Made by a program: the position numbers and the translations under genes
Shown here: one piece after another, positions 8,819-18,502 of the stretch
Numbering within the stretch: the first letter of the stretch is position 1
Layout of the letters: each line of letters opens with the position of its first letter
The notes under the pieces: generated by a model
Database searches by the model: none
Seen by the model: only the letters and a program-made list of their open reading frames with translations
Told to the model about the DNA's origin: nothing
NCBI GenBank assembly: GCA_937877625.1
Contig: CALFJG010000023.1
Location: forward strand, 1-64,000
DNA: 64,000 nt
Source: an uncultured Prevotellaceae bacterium
Lineage (GTDB): Bacteria; Bacteroidota; Bacteroidia; Bacteroidales; Bacteroidaceae
Direction of reading: 5' to 3'

Positions 8819-9448
8819 TTACCAGATAAATTCGTAGTTCTCGCTGAGATAAGCGGCCAGTGTGCTACCAAAGGTAGAAACGAGCAGGATAAAGCAAATC
8901 AAGGAGATGATAAGTGCTATGAAACTCCATCGCATTGCCAAGCCGGAGTGTCGCAATGCCTCTGTGGTGTTGCCTTGTAGGACGTTGAAGTCAACCTTTG
9001 CGGCGTGGTGGACAGCGAAGATGCCGAGCGGGTTTGCCATAAACAACACAGATAAGACGGCGAGCCAAAGATAGTTAGGAACGTTTTTTACTTTGCCTTG
9101 GTGCGCAGAAGAAGTTGCGTACTGCGCATTTTGGCTAACAGGCTCGGCACTGGCATCTGGTGTAGCTATACCGGGTAAAGGTTTGACGGGGTTTGTGGTG
9201 TCGCGTGTGGACTCTGTGGGCACTTCTTCGCCGGTACTCTGTGTGGTGATAGCACTCCGCACGGTATTGTCAAAGTTCTCAGTACTTACAAACGGGAGTA
9301 ACTCGGGCCTTTGACCGGCGGGTGTCCATTCGGCCATACCTTGACACCACACGAGTGTCTCGGCGGTAACTCCAGCTGCACCAAATTGTTGCGGGGTGAT
9401 AGGCCCGGCCTGCTGCTGGTTTTTGTCAACAAAGAAATAGTCTTGCAT
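8819..9448 (-). CDS. GYF_2 (DUF4339) and CD225/dispanin-like membrane protein
   Basis: Small membrane protein of 209 residues, function unknown. The N-terminus is a GYF_2/DUF4339 domain (residues about 1-50: [24 protein letters not shown]), which in eukaryotic relatives binds proline-rich peptides. A disordered linker rich in T, P and E follows, then a CD225-like pair of membrane helices (about 128-150 and 180-203) with the typical ANPLGIFAV. Such fusions are common in Bacteroidota. It follows pepD on the same strand with a 76-base gap holding a hairpin. Confidence 0.82.
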   Translation of the reverse strand: MQDYFFVDKNQQQAGPITPQQFGAAGVTAETLVWCQGMAEWTPAGQRPELLPFVSTENFDNTVRSAITTQSTGEEVPTESTRDTTNPVKPLPGIATPDASAEPVSQNAQYATSSAHQGKVKNVPNYLWLAVLSVLFMANPLGIFAVHHAAKVDFNVLQGNTTEALRHSGLAMRWSFIALIISLICFILLVSTFGSTLAAYLSENYEFIW

Positions 9449-9482
9449 AGGAAGGGAGGGAGATTTAATTAAGATGGGTTTA

Positions 9483-9514
9483 TTAAGGTGAGGTTCTGTT
9501 AATTCCCACCTTAA
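9483..9514 (-). other. hairpin between pepD and the GYF_2 gene
   Basis: TTAAGGTGAGG (9483-9493) pairs with CCCACCTTAA (9505-9514), one bulge. It lies directly 3' of pepD on the minus strand and may be a weak terminator or processing site; no clear U-tract. Confidence 0.4.
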
Positions 9515-9524
9515 CTGTTTAGGA

Positions 9525-10979
9525 TTATTTCACAGGAACTCTCTTTAACACCTCTTTCACAAAGTCGTAGTACTTACCTACGGTGCTGATGAGGCAGCGT
9601 TCGTTGGGCGTATGGGGGCTACGTAGTGTGGGGCCGAAACTCACGATGTCCATCTTGGGATACATCGCGCCGATAATGCTACACTCCAAGCCGGCGTGTA
9701 CCACTTGCACCTTAGCCTCTTGGCCGTACATATCTCTATATACGTTGCGCATCAGGTCAACCATCTCGTTCTTCAACGCGGGTTGCCACTCGGTGTATGC
9801 GCCGCCCACCTCTACGCTCATCTCGGCGAGCTGGAAACAACTGGTGAGTACCTCCTCCAGATATTCGCGTTGCGAGCGCATAGAGGAGCGTATGAGGTCT
9901 TTGATGAATACTTTGCCGCCGCCTATCTCCACGATAGCGAGGTTGGAAGAGGTTTCTACAATGTCGCCTATGCCGGGGATGAAGCGCAGCACACCATTGT
10001 GGCAAGCACCAATGGCACAAACGATTTGGTCTTGCACCTTCACGGGCATACGCTCCTCGGGTACGGCCACCTCGGTGGCTTCAAGGCGTATGCCGTCCTC
10101 TATGCCCTCGTATTCTGCCCGAAAGATGTCGGCCCAAGCATTGACATCGGCTTGTAGTTGCGCCACCTTGTTGGCAGGAACAGCGAGCACCACCTCGGCG
10201 TTGTTAGGGATGGCGTTGCGCATATTGCCGCCCACCCACGTAGCAAGTTCTGCTCCGAGGTCGGCAATGGCTTTGCGCACCACGCGTGCCAGGAGTTTGT
10301 TGGCGTTGGCGCGCCCCTCGTTGATTTCCAACCCGCTGTGGCCGCCTTTCAAGCCTTGCAACACGATTTGCACTGCGGCATCGGCCTGCGGCTTTTCGGG
10401 CGTATAGTCGCGCTCGGCGGTGAGGTTTATGCCGCCCGCGCTGCCTATGACGAACTCGCCCTCGGTCTCGTTGTCGAGGTTCATCAGATAGTCACCGTGG
10501 AGCGTGCCGGGCACCATGTGATTCACACCGTACATCGTGGTCTCCTCGTCGGCGGTGATAAAGCCTTCTATGGGGCCGTGTGGTAATTCGTCGTCCTCCA
10601 TCACGGCCATAATAGTGGCCACACCCATACCGTCGTCGCTACCGAGTGTGGTGCCGCGGGCTTTCACCCACTCGCCGTCAATATAAGGTTGGATAGGGTC
10701 GGTCTCAAAATTGTGGGAGGAGTCCTTGGCTTTTTGCGGCACCATATCCATGTGAGCCTGCATAGTCACGACTTTGCGGTTTTCCATACCGGGTGTGGCG
10801 GGCTTGCGCATCACGATGTTCTCGCCAGCATCCTTAAAGGCTTCTATGCCGCGCTCGGCAGCCCACTGGAGCAAGAAATGTTGTATCTTATCCAAATGTC
10901 CGCTGGGATGGGGGACGGCACAGAGTTTGTCGAAGTTTTCCCAGATGGCTTGGGGCTGAAGTTTGCTGATTTCTGACAT
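9525..10979 (-). CDS. pepD: beta-Ala-His dipeptidase / aminoacyl-histidine dipeptidase PepD (M20)
   Basis: Cytosolic zinc dipeptidase that cleaves Xaa-His and other dipeptides, useful to a peptide-fermenting organism. The 484-residue protein matches PepD in length. Metal and catalytic motifs are visible: AHMDMVP (zinc His and Asp, about residue 75-81), GSDDGMG (bridging Asp, about 118), DEETTMYG (catalytic and ligand Glu, about 147) and the C-terminal GPTLRSPHTPNE histidine. The dimerisation insert lies between about 200 and 390. The flippase-like gene ends 72 bases upstream on the same strand, so co-transcription is possible. Confidence 0.95.
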   Translation of the reverse strand: MSEISKLQPQAIWENFDKLCAVPHPSGHLDKIQHFLLQWAAERGIEAFKDAGENIVMRKPATPGMENRKVVTMQAHMDMVPQKAKDSSHNFETDPIQPYIDGEWVKARGTTLGSDDGMGVATIMAVMEDDELPHGPIEGFITADEETTMYGVNHMVPGTLHGDYLMNLDNETEGEFVIGSAGGINLTAERDYTPEKPQADAAVQIVLQGLKGGHSGLEINEGRANANKLLARVVRKAIADLGAELATWVGGNMRNAIPNNAEVVLAVPANKVAQLQADVNAWADIFRAEYEGIEDGIRLEATEVAVPEERMPVKVQDQIVCAIGACHNGVLRFIPGIGDIVETSSNLAIVEIGGGKVFIKDLIRSSMRSQREYLEEVLTSCFQLAEMSVEVGGAYTEWQPALKNEMVDLMRNVYRDMYGQEAKVQVVHAGLECSIIGAMYPKMDIVSFGPTLRSPHTPNERCLISTVGKYYDFVKEVLKRVPVK

Positions 10980-11051
10980 AATAGTTGTTAAGTTATTTAG
11001 TGATTAGTATTGTTTGTTAAGAAACGATTGAAATACACGGTGGAGCAATAG

Positions 11052-12026
11052 TTATTGTTTCTTGGGTATTAGGTTGAGGTCTGCCCATGCCGCGATGCCG
11101 AGTACTGCAACGAGGAGGGTTTGCACGGTATGTACCACGAGGGCGAACATCACGGCGGGAGCCTCGGCCACACCGTATATTACTAACATTGTTTTTACGG
11201 CAAAGTGCCACGGCCCGGCACCGTTGGGCGTAGGAACGAGTACGGCAAACGTGCCGACGCAGAACACCAAGAACGCAGCAAGTAGCGAAAAAGCGGCCGT
11301 CTCGCTAAAACAAAAGAACGCCAGGTAGAAATGTAAGAAATAGCAGAGCCACACGCCGACGGACAAAGCCCAGTAGAGGGTTTGGTGCTTCACGCGGCGC
11401 AGGGAGAGGATGCCATCCTTCACATCGCGTAGCAGGTCGTGCCCCTTGCGCATCACGGCGTAGCGCGAGAACAAAAACACCAGTCCTATCACGAGTGCCA
11501 ACAAACAAACGGCGGTGACGAGATAGCCCGTCTGTGTGAAGCGTCCCACGAGTGCCGCTGGCGTGATGCCGGTGGTGTGGAGGAAATGGAGGAACACGGG
11601 CAACTGCGAAAGAAGGGAGAGAAAGGTAAGTAGTATTATAAGCAGGCTGTCCACTATACGCTCGGTGAATACAGTTCCTATGGCTTTTGAGAACGATATG
11701 CCGTCAACGCGCTTCAACGTGCCACAGCGCAACACCTCACCGATGCGTGGCAGCACGAGGCTGGCACCATAGGAAAGAAACACGGCATCGATGGCTGTGC
11801 GTAAGCGCGGCGTTTCGTCCAACGGCTCAAGTGTCATACGCCAGCGCACCGCTCGCACCACCATAGCCAAAATACCGAAGACGAAAGAGAAGAGCATCCA
11901 GCCCCATTTCATCTCGCCGGTCACCACACGCCACAACTGCGCGAAGTCCTCGCCGCGATACATCCACCAAAGGATTGCCGCACCGAGGCCAAAGGGAAGC
12001 AGGATTTTCAAAACTGAACGCCACAT
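11052..12026 (-). CDS. flippase-like / LPG synthase TM-domain (UPF0104) membrane protein
   Basis: Integral membrane protein of the lysylphosphatidylglycerol synthase TM-domain family (YbhN/AglD-like), roles in lipid or glycolipid handling at the inner membrane. About 324 residues with seven or so hydrophobic helices; family motifs include YGASLVLPRIGEVLRC and VLVPTPNGAGPWHFAV. I place the start at the ATG at 12026 (MWRSVLKILLP): the frame extends upstream to 12131, but a good promoter box lies at 12059-12066, inside that extension. The substrate is unknown. Confidence 0.88.
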   Translation of the reverse strand: MWRSVLKILLPFGLGAAILWWMYRGEDFAQLWRVVTGEMKWGWMLFSFVFGILAMVVRAVRWRMTLEPLDETPRLRTAIDAVFLSYGASLVLPRIGEVLRCGTLKRVDGISFSKAIGTVFTERIVDSLLIILLTFLSLLSQLPVFLHFLHTTGITPAALVGRFTQTGYLVTAVCLLALVIGLVFLFSRYAVMRKGHDLLRDVKDGILSLRRVKHQTLYWALSVGVWLCYFLHFYLAFFCFSETAAFSLLAAFLVFCVGTFAVLVPTPNGAGPWHFAVKTMLVIYGVAEAPAVMFALVVHTVQTLLVAVLGIAAWADLNLIPKKQ

Positions 12027-12058
12027 AGGAAAACCGTCTCTTTTCGTTTTGCAGTGGG

Positions 12059-12066
12059 CAAATGTA
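12059..12066 (-). promoter_or_regulatory. -7 box for the flippase-like gene (with -33)
   Basis: On the minus strand TACATTTG follows a TTTG element by 20 bases, the classic Bacteroidota -33/-7 arrangement. Transcription would start near 12052, leaving a 25-base leader to the ATG at 12026 and excluding the longer start at 12131. Confidence 0.7.
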
Positions 12067-12218
12067 GGTATTTCTCTTTTTCCCACCAAAAATACGCATA
12101 GGGAAAGCGATTTTTTGTGCGCTTTCGCCACTTCTCGGTTATTATCTGTTATCGGGCAAATTAAGAGATGAAAAATGTACTTGATCTTTATATTGGTGTC
12201 CCACCTATTACAATGATA

Positions 12219-12344
12219 GTCCGACCGTGTTCAAACGTAGTCCGAGGGATTTAAAACTCGAGTGCTTTGATTTTAAAATCAATCGGCTTGATTTTAAAAT
12301 CAAAGCCTTTGATTTTAGAATCAATCGGACTAAGGAAAAACGAA
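12219..12344. repeat. 21-bp palindromic repeat array A (6 units)
   Basis: Units begin at 12219, 12240, 12261, 12282, 12303 and 12324, exactly 21 bases apart. The central units contain the palindrome TTGATTTTAAAATCAA (12267-12282, 12288-12303, and 12309-12324 with one change). Edge units carry GTCCGA and end in TCGGACT, so the array can fold into one long hairpin. Because 21 is seven codons, frames through it stay open and give heptad peptides such as LILKS; these are not genes. Confidence 0.9.
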
Positions 12345-12384
12345 AAGCCTCGCCGATTTTTTGGCAAGGCTTTTTCGTTTTTTC
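12336..12384 (-). terminator. terminator of tyrS
   Basis: CGAAAAGCCTCGCC pairs with GGCAAGGCTTTTTCG around ATTTTTT; read on the minus strand it is followed by a short U-run. It lies about 120 bases 3' of the tyrS stop codon and directly abuts repeat array A. Between it and the stop (12385-12503) I see no gene. Confidence 0.75.
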
Positions 12385-12503
12385 TGTGTCGGATAGCGGG
12401 TTTTCCTGCACCATATATGGGGTTTCATTTCTCCGACAATTTTCTTTCGTGCAAAATTGCGAAAATTGTTGCTAAGCCATGGCGCGCATTTTTTCGGAGC
12501 GGG

Positions 12504-13799
12504 TTAATGCACGGTAATGAGGAAATAGTTTTTCTTTCCGCGTTGCACGAGCAGATACTTCCCGCCTAAGAGGTCGTTGTCGTCTATGAGGCGGTCAAAC
12601 TGCAAGAGTTTTTCTTTGTTGATGCTTACGCCGCCCCCTTGTGTGAGTTTGCGCATCTCTCCCTTGGAGGCAAAACAAGCCGTCTTCTCTGCCAACACGT
12701 CAACGGCCTTTTGCCCGAGGACAGCATCCTTATCCAGTTCAAACTGCGGCACGCCTTCAAACACTTGCAACAGCGTAGCCTCGTCAAGATGCAGGAGGCT
12801 GTCTTTCGTGGCTTTGCCGAAGAGGATATTCGAAGCCTCCACGGCATCCTCGTAGGCCTCACGCGAGTGCACCATTGTAGTCACCTCCTGCCCCAGTCGT
12901 TTTTGGAGTGTCCGACGTGCGGGGTCTGCCTGCTGCTCTGCTATAAGCGCATCTATTTCTTCGCGCGTGAGCGATGTAAAAATCTTGATATAGCGCGCGG
13001 CTTCGTCGTCGGCCACATTGAGCCAGAACTGATAAAAACGATACGGCGTGGTGCGCGCGGGATCCAGCCAAACGTTGCCTTGCTCCGTTTTGCCGAACTT
13101 GCGTCCGTCGGCTTTCGTTATCAACGGACAAGTAAGGGCGTAGGCCTGCGCCTCGGGGCCGAGCGTGCGGCGGATAAGTTCTGTGCCAGTGGTGATATTT
13201 CCCCACTGATCGCTACCACCCATTTGCAGTTTACAGTTCTTGGTGCGATAGAGATGGAGGAAGTCGTAGCCTTGTAGGAGTTGGTAGGAGAACTCCGTGA
13301 AACTCAGGCCGTCGCTCGCCTCGCCATTAAGACGTTTCTTCACGCTGTCTTTCGCCATCATATAGTTCACCGTGATGTGCTTACCTACTTCGCGCACGAA
13401 GTCAAGAAACCCGTAGTTTTTCATCCATTCGTAGTTGTCCACCAACTCAGCACCATTGGACAGGGTGCTGTCGAAGTCGAGGAACTTAGCCAACTGCGTT
13501 TTGATGCACGCCTTGTTGTGCTCAAGAATCTCGGGCGTGAGCAAGTTGCGTTCTTGGCTCTTACCGCTCGGGTCGCCTATCATTCCCGTGGCTCCGCCGA
13601 CGAGGGCGAGCGGCTTGTGGCCACAGCGCTGAAAATGCCGGAGTATCATCACCGAGCAAAGATGGCCGATATGTAGGCTGTCGGCTGTAGGGTCTATGCC
13701 GACATAGGCCGTAGTTTGTTCTTTCTGGAGTTGTTCCGACGTGCCGGGCATCATCTGATGCACCATACCACGCCAAGTGAGTTCTTCTACGAAGTTCAT
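12504..13799 (-). CDS. tyrS: tyrosyl-tRNA synthetase
   Basis: Class I aminoacyl-tRNA synthetase charging tRNA-Tyr. The 431-residue protein is the bacterial TyrS type: Rossmann domain with the HIGH motif as HIGH in DSLHIGHL (about residue 42), [12 protein letters not shown], the tyrosine-binding QGYDFLHLY and [10 protein letters not shown], the KMSKS-equivalent KFGKT (about 232), and a C-terminal S4-like RNA-binding domain ([14 protein letters not shown]). Promoter and an 11-bp triple tandem repeat lie directly upstream. Confidence 0.97.
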   Translation of the reverse strand: MNFVEELTWRGMVHQMMPGTSEQLQKEQTTAYVGIDPTADSLHIGHLCSVMILRHFQRCGHKPLALVGGATGMIGDPSGKSQERNLLTPEILEHNKACIKTQLAKFLDFDSTLSNGAELVDNYEWMKNYGFLDFVREVGKHITVNYMMAKDSVKKRLNGEASDGLSFTEFSYQLLQGYDFLHLYRTKNCKLQMGGSDQWGNITTGTELIRRTLGPEAQAYALTCPLITKADGRKFGKTEQGNVWLDPARTTPYRFYQFWLNVADDEAARYIKIFTSLTREEIDALIAEQQADPARRTLQKRLGQEVTTMVHSREAYEDAVEASNILFGKATKDSLLHLDEATLLQVFEGVPQFELDKDAVLGQKAVDVLAEKTACFASKGEMRKLTQGGGVSINKEKLLQFDRLIDDNDLLGGKYLLVQRGKKNYFLITVH

Positions 13800-13832
13800 T
13801 GCGGTTTTGTTGCGGTTTTGTTGCGGTTTTGT
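13800..13832. repeat. three tandem 11-bp units in the tyrS leader
   Basis: TGCGGTTTTGT occurs three times without gaps, one base pair from the tyrS start codon. On the tyrS transcript it occupies the whole ribosome-binding region, so copy number could alter translation; that effect is inference. Confidence 0.8.
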
Positions 13833-13843
13833 GTTTCAGCGCG

Positions 13844-13851
13844 CAAAGATA
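13844..13851 (-). promoter_or_regulatory. -7 box for tyrS
   Basis: Reads TATCTTTG on the minus strand, a perfect TAnnTTTG, 45 bases upstream of the tyrS start. It is back to back with the plus-strand box at 13875-13882, so this short gap drives both divergent genes. Confidence 0.65.
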
Positions 13852-13859
13852 TGAAATAG

Positions 13860-16800
13860 TTGCATATCTTTTTGTATTTTTGCCCGCAAAAGGATTTCAC
13901 ACGGCCTCCCGCCGCACGGAAGAAGAAAGCCCCGCCTATCAGACTTCTACGCCACATAATCCGCCTTTTGTTCGTGCTCCTTGTCGGGGGCTACGTCGCA
14001 CTTTGCCTCTATTTGGACACCCCCCGGGGCCAGCACCATTTGGCCGACGTATTATCTGCACGGCTGTCCGAACACCTCGGAGCGCGCGTGGAGATAGGCG
14101 CGGCACGGCTCGGCCTGCCCGGACACGTCCGCCTTTCCGACGTGGCACTCTACGACCGTGCCGACACGCTGATGCTACACGCTGCAGTAGTCAACGGCAC
14201 TATCGCCCTCGGCGACTTGCTCAACACAGGAGCCGTGCGGCTACGCTCCGTAGCCTTGCTCGATGGCGCAGCAAGGCTTTATCAACAACACGCCGACACC
14301 GCCGCCAACTACCAATTTCTACTCGACGCCTTTAAGGGAAAAGCAGAACCTTCACGCCCCACCGATGTACGTATCAGCCAGTTAGTGGTGCGCCGCTTTG
14401 ATGTCTGCTACGACCGCTACGATTTGCCTGCCGCTACAAGCGGTGTGTTCAACACAAGCCACATCAATGTAAGAAACCTATCGCTCGCGGCCTCCCTGCC
14501 GACACTTACCGACAGCCTGCTACACGTACAAGTGCGCGAGTTGTCGTTTGAGGAACGCAGCGGACTGCTTGTTAACAACCTGCGCACGGAGATGTGGCTC
14601 TACAAAGGCGGCCTGAAACTGCAAGATCTCGACCTACGCCTCCCCCACTCCCACGTGGCATTGCCGGTATTGACTTTGGCCTTTCAGCCGTCGGACTTCT
14701 TAGGCACGCTTCGCACCGGCGGTACTCTGGCCGATGCCGTAGTTAACAGCAACGACCTTGCCCCGCTCGTTCCGTCACTCTCTCCGCTCCATACCACTCT
14801 ACACGTCTCCACGGCTTTCGACATCAGCCCGTCGCGCCTCACGCTTCGTCAGGCCGATGTCAGTGCCGACAACCCGGTAGCGACATTCCGTGGCGACATT
14901 CAAATAGATCGTAACGCCGCAGGCATTAACCACGTGGTGGTACACAGCGAACGCTTAGCCACCAACGTAGCCTCTGTTTCACAAGCGATACAAGCCATCG
15001 GCAACGCCCCTCTGCCCGATATGCTCAATCGATTGGGCGGCATCAATTATGAAGGCACACTCGCTTGGCAAAGAGGTGCTGACGCCCTTTTCAACGGAAT
15101 CCTCACCACCGCGCAAGGCACACTAAGCGGAGAGGCACGCTATACGCCACAACAAGCCAAAGCACGAATCTATCTCAGCAATGTGCAGCTGGCAAGCCTA
15201 TTACAACAAGCCAATCTGCCAGCCTCCCTCACAGCCACCATAGACGGGACAATCGGTATGCACGACAGCCAGCCCCAAGCCTTTGACGGGGCTATTCACC
15301 TCATACAAGCCCTTTACAAAGGACGGCTGATTAACGACATCAAAGCCTCGGGCCACGCCGACCGCACCCACGTAGCCCTCAACCTCGCTTCCACCGAGTC
15401 CACCGCCGCCCTCAACGGACGGCTCACGTGCGCATTCTCCAACGGCACACCGACACACATAGACTGGATAGGCAACATACAACGATTTGTACCCGCCGCC
15501 TGGGGCATAGACAGCCCGGCAGAACTAACGATAAGCCTCAACGGAGCCGTACAAGCCGATGGCCTCGCACAACTCGCCACACTCAACGGACAGGCGACAC
15601 TCACCAACGTTTCGGTAACAGGCGGCGGAATGGACTTGCACCAAGAAGACATAGCCCTAAACATTCAACAGAGCGGGCAAGGCCACGACGTAGACCTACA
15701 TACGCCCTACGGCGACATCACACTCAACGGCCCACTCAACATAGCCCGTCTGAAGCAAGCCGCCATAGGAACGCTACAACGCGCCTTGCCACAAATAGCA
15801 CAACGATTTATCACCTCCGAGGATGAAACGCCAGTAGGCGCGGACGCCTCGTGGGATATTTATGCCAACATCTCTAACGACAAACTATTCAGCGAGCTGC
15901 TCCATCTGCCAATCTCTGCCCCCGCAGGAATAAGCCTCGACGGGCATCTGGCAGAAAGCGGAGGACGCACCGAGATAACACTCAGTGCCGACACCATATC
16001 CTACGACAACCAAGGCTTTAGCCACGTTAATGCTTTTCTGCAAGGAGAAGGCGAGGAGTTCTCACTATTGCTGCACACACAGAAAGAACTGGCGGGTATG
16101 CAAATGGAATTGGCCGCCAGCGCACAGACTTTAGAAGGCAAAATAGGCACCACCCTGTCGTGGCGCGATGCCTATGGCAACTTTCGTGGCGAGCTTTCCG
16201 CCGAGACACGCGCACTCAACGAACACAGCGTCCGCATGCTCACCGAGTTACAACCCACTGAGGTGTACTTCAAAGACAGTGTGTGGAACGTAGTAGGCGG
16301 CAACGTTATATGGGGCGGCGACACCTTAGTAGTAAACCGTCTCTTAGTGGAACACGAGCGTGGACATATCGCTGCCGACGGCACATTCAGCGCCGGCAGC
16401 CCCGACAGCATCTCCGCCGATTTGCGCGGCGTGGATCTGGAATACATCTTCGATCTGCTCAAGTTCCATCCCGTCAATTTCGCAGGCATTGCCGATGGCC
16501 ACACCGTGCTTACCTTTGTTGACAACCGGCCCGTCGTAAGGGCGCGATTAAACATCAGCAATTTCAGCATCAACAACGGACCACTCGGACAAGCCGATAT
16601 CGGCGGCGAAATAGACCTTAAGGAAATGACCGTGGCACTTAATGCCGACATCCTGGATATGCCCCACGGACGAACATTAGTAGCAGGCATCATCCTGCCT
16701 AAAGAAGGACGTTTAGACCTCGACATAAACAGCCGCCGAACGAACCTGGAGTTCCTACGTCCATACATCGGCGGCATACTTCACAACATCAGCGGACGAG

Positions 16801-18329
16801 CCACTGGCCACACACGGCTTTACGGCCCATTTAAGGAACTGCAACTCGCTGGCGATGTAGTGGCCGACATTTCTGGTGGGCTTCCTGTCTTAGGCACCAC
16901 CTACAACGTGGACTCTACACACGTGAAGATGACACCCGGACACATCAATATCCTCTCCGGCCGCGTGCGCGACAAAGAAGGCGGCACAGCACAAGCCAGC
17001 GGCAGTGTCAACCACCATTTCCTCGGGAACTTCCGCTATGAATTTCATTTCGACCTCAACCACTGTCTTATCTATGACCGGCAACGCACCAGCGACCTCA
17101 CCTTTTCGTCCCATGCACTGGCCTCGGGACACGTCGGTATCACTGGCGAGCCCGGACGCTTGGACTGCAACATAGACGTACGCCCCGAGGCGGGGAGCGA
17201 CTTTATCTACCACGTTGACCTACCCGAGGACTATACCACCAGCACACTGCTACACATACGCCCCGCTCCCACCCTCGGCAGCGGGAAATCGCTCACCGAT
17301 GAGTTGAACAAAAACCGACACGAGAGCAGTAGCGACGTATATATGAACCTTAACCTGGAGATGCACCCCGATGTGCCGCTCACCGTGGTGATGGACGAAA
17401 AAACGGGCGACAACATCGTGGTACGTGGCAGCGGACCGCTGCGCGCCACCTACTACAACAAAGGACAGTTCAACCTCTTCGGCACCTATACCGTGGCATC
17501 GGGCATCTACAAGATGACCATTCAGGATATTATACACAAAGACTTCCACTTCCAAGACGGCGGCACAGTGGTTTTTAACGGCAAACCCTTTGACGGATTG
17601 ATGGACATGCAAGCTATTTACACCGTGCCCTCTGCATCACTCGCCGACCTCAACCTCACCAGTGGCGTGAGCCAAAACGGCGTGCGCGTAAACTGCCTGC
17701 TCAACTTCAGCGGCCAGCTGAACGACCCCAAAGTGGCTTTTGACCTTGATATGCCCACCGTGAGCCAAGACGTGAAACAAATGGTGCGCTCACTCATCAG
17801 CACCGACGAAGAGATGAACCGCCAGGTACTCTACCTACTGGCTATAGGACGCTTCTATACCTACGACTACGCCTCTACCGACAACACACACTCCATCGGA
17901 GAGAATGCCATGAACTCCTTCCTCTCCAACACCTTGAGCGGACAGCTCAATAACTTTATCGCATCGGCTATCGGACAAAGCAACTGGACCTTTGGCACCA
18001 ATGTGAGTACGGGCAGTTACGGTTGGGAAGACGTGGGCGTGGAAGGACAGATAGGCGGACGACTGCTCAACAACCGCCTGCTCATCAACGGCAACTTCGG
18101 CTATCGCAATAGCGTTACGGGACAAAACAGCAACTTCGTAGGCGACTTTGACGTGCAGTATCTGCTCACCCCGGGCGGCGGCGTGAGGCTGAAAGCCTAC
18201 AACGAAACCAACGACCGCTATTTCACTAAAAACTCACTCACCACACAAGGCATCGGTATCATCGTTGGCCGCAACTTTAACGGACTTAACGAACTGTTTG
18301 GAAAGAAAAAGAAAAGCCAAACGCAGTGA
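13860..18329 (+). CDS. TamB-like translocation/assembly module protein (DUF490)
   Basis: Large AsmA/TamB-type protein thought to bridge inner and outer membranes for lipid transport or outer-membrane protein assembly. 1489 codons as given, with one N-terminal membrane helix (RLLFVLLVGGYVALCLYL), a long beta-rich repetitive body and the C-terminal TamB/DUF490 region (about 1130-1480: VVRGSGPLRATYYNKGQF, YLLAIGRFY, GWEDVGVEGQIGGRLLNN). No in-frame ATG exists in the first 60 codons. The first usable codon is TTG at 13860, but a -7 box at 13875-13882 points to a later start such as ATC 13938, TTG 13968 or GTG 13974. The call is sure, the start is not. Confidence 0.9.
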   Translation: MHIFLYFCPQKDFTRPPAARKKKAPPIRLLRHIIRLLFVLLVGGYVALCLYLDTPRGQHHLADVLSARLSEHLGARVEIGAARLGLPGHVRLSDVALYDRADTLMLHAAVVNGTIALGDLLNTGAVRLRSVALLDGAARLYQQHADTAANYQFLLDAFKGKAEPSRPTDVRISQLVVRRFDVCYDRYDLPAATSGVFNTSHINVRNLSLAASLPTLTDSLLHVQVRELSFEERSGLLVNNLRTEMWLYKGGLKLQDLDLRLPHSHVALPVLTLAFQPSDFLGTLRTGGTLADAVVNSNDLAPLVPSLSPLHTTLHVSTAFDISPSRLTLRQADVSADNPVATFRGDIQIDRNAAGINHVVVHSERLATNVASVSQAIQAIGNAPLPDMLNRLGGINYEGTLAWQRGADALFNGILTTAQGTLSGEARYTPQQAKARIYLSNVQLASLLQQANLPASLTATIDGTIGMHDSQPQAFDGAIHLIQALYKGRLINDIKASGHADRTHVALNLASTESTAALNGRLTCAFSNGTPTHIDWIGNIQRFVPAAWGIDSPAELTISLNGAVQADGLAQLATLNGQATLTNVSVTGGGMDLHQEDIALNIQQSGQGHDVDLHTPYGDITLNGPLNIARLKQAAIGTLQRALPQIAQRFITSEDETPVGADASWDIYANISNDKLFSELLHLPISAPAGISLDGHLAESGGRTEITLSADTISYDNQGFSHVNAFLQGEGEEFSLLLHTQKELAGMQMELAASAQTLEGKIGTTLSWRDAYGNFRGELSAETRALNEHSVRMLTELQPTEVYFKDSVWNVVGGNVIWGGDTLVVNRLLVEHERGHIAADGTFSAGSPDSISADLRGVDLEYIFDLLKFHPVNFAGIADGHTVLTFVDNRPVVRARLNISNFSINNGPLGQADIGGEIDLKEMTVALNADILDMPHGRTLVAGIILPKEGRLDLDINSRRTNLEFLRPYIGGILHNISGRATGHTRLYGPFKELQLAGDVVADISGGLPVLGTTYNVDSTHVKMTPGHINILSGRVRDKEGGTAQASGSVNHHFLGNFRYEFHFDLNHCLIYDRQRTSDLTFSSHALASGHVGITGEPGRLDCNIDVRPEAGSDFIYHVDLPEDYTTSTLLHIRPAPTLGSGKSLTDELNKNRHESSSDVYMNLNLEMHPDVPLTVVMDEKTGDNIVVRGSGPLRATYYNKGQFNLFGTYTVASGIYKMTIQDIIHKDFHFQDGGTVVFNGKPFDGLMDMQAIYTVPSASLADLNLTSGVSQNGVRVNCLLNFSGQLNDPKVAFDLDMPTVSQDVKQMVRSLISTDEEMNRQVLYLLAIGRFYTYDYASTDNTHSIGENAMNSFLSNTLSGQLNNFIASAIGQSNWTFGTNVSTGSYGWEDVGVEGQIGGRLLNNRLLINGNFGYRNSVTGQNSNFVGDFDVQYLLTPGGGVRLKAYNETNDRYFTKNSLTTQGIGIIVGRNFNGLNELFGKKKKSQTQ
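13875..13882 (+). promoter_or_regulatory. -7 box for the TamB-like gene
   Basis: TATTTTTG followed by CCCGC. If functional, transcription begins near 13889, inside the longest reading frame, implying a non-ATG start further downstream. Confidence 0.5.
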
Positions 18330-18462
18330 ACTTTCTTTTGTTTTCAAAGATGCTTCATAAGCAATCCAATTGTTCTGAAAATACTAAGCCATAAAAGAGA
18401 GTCCTCACAACAAAAAGAAACACTTTTCGGCCTAAAGACCGATTTGAGTTTATATTATTCTA

Positions 18463-18470
18463 TAACTTTG
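18463..18470 (+). promoter_or_regulatory. -7 box for the kinase gene
   Basis: TAACTTTG, with a TTTG at 18443-18446 (16-base spacer, slightly short). The leader to the ATG at 18503 is about 26 bases. Nothing else is seen in 18330-18502. Confidence 0.6.
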
Positions 18471-18502
18471 CGCGCATAAAACCTTAAAAGAAAAACTCAT
18501 CC

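Noticed and set aside
12219..12344. CRISPR array
   Set aside because: Repeats are palindromic 21-base units with only 5 bases between palindromes and no unique spacers; no cas genes in the window.
12208..12414. Small proteins with LILKS-type heptad repeats (also near 27550-27825 and 51462-51689)
   Set aside because: They are translations of the 21-bp array, which stays open because 21 is a multiple of three; palindromic DNA explains them on both strands.
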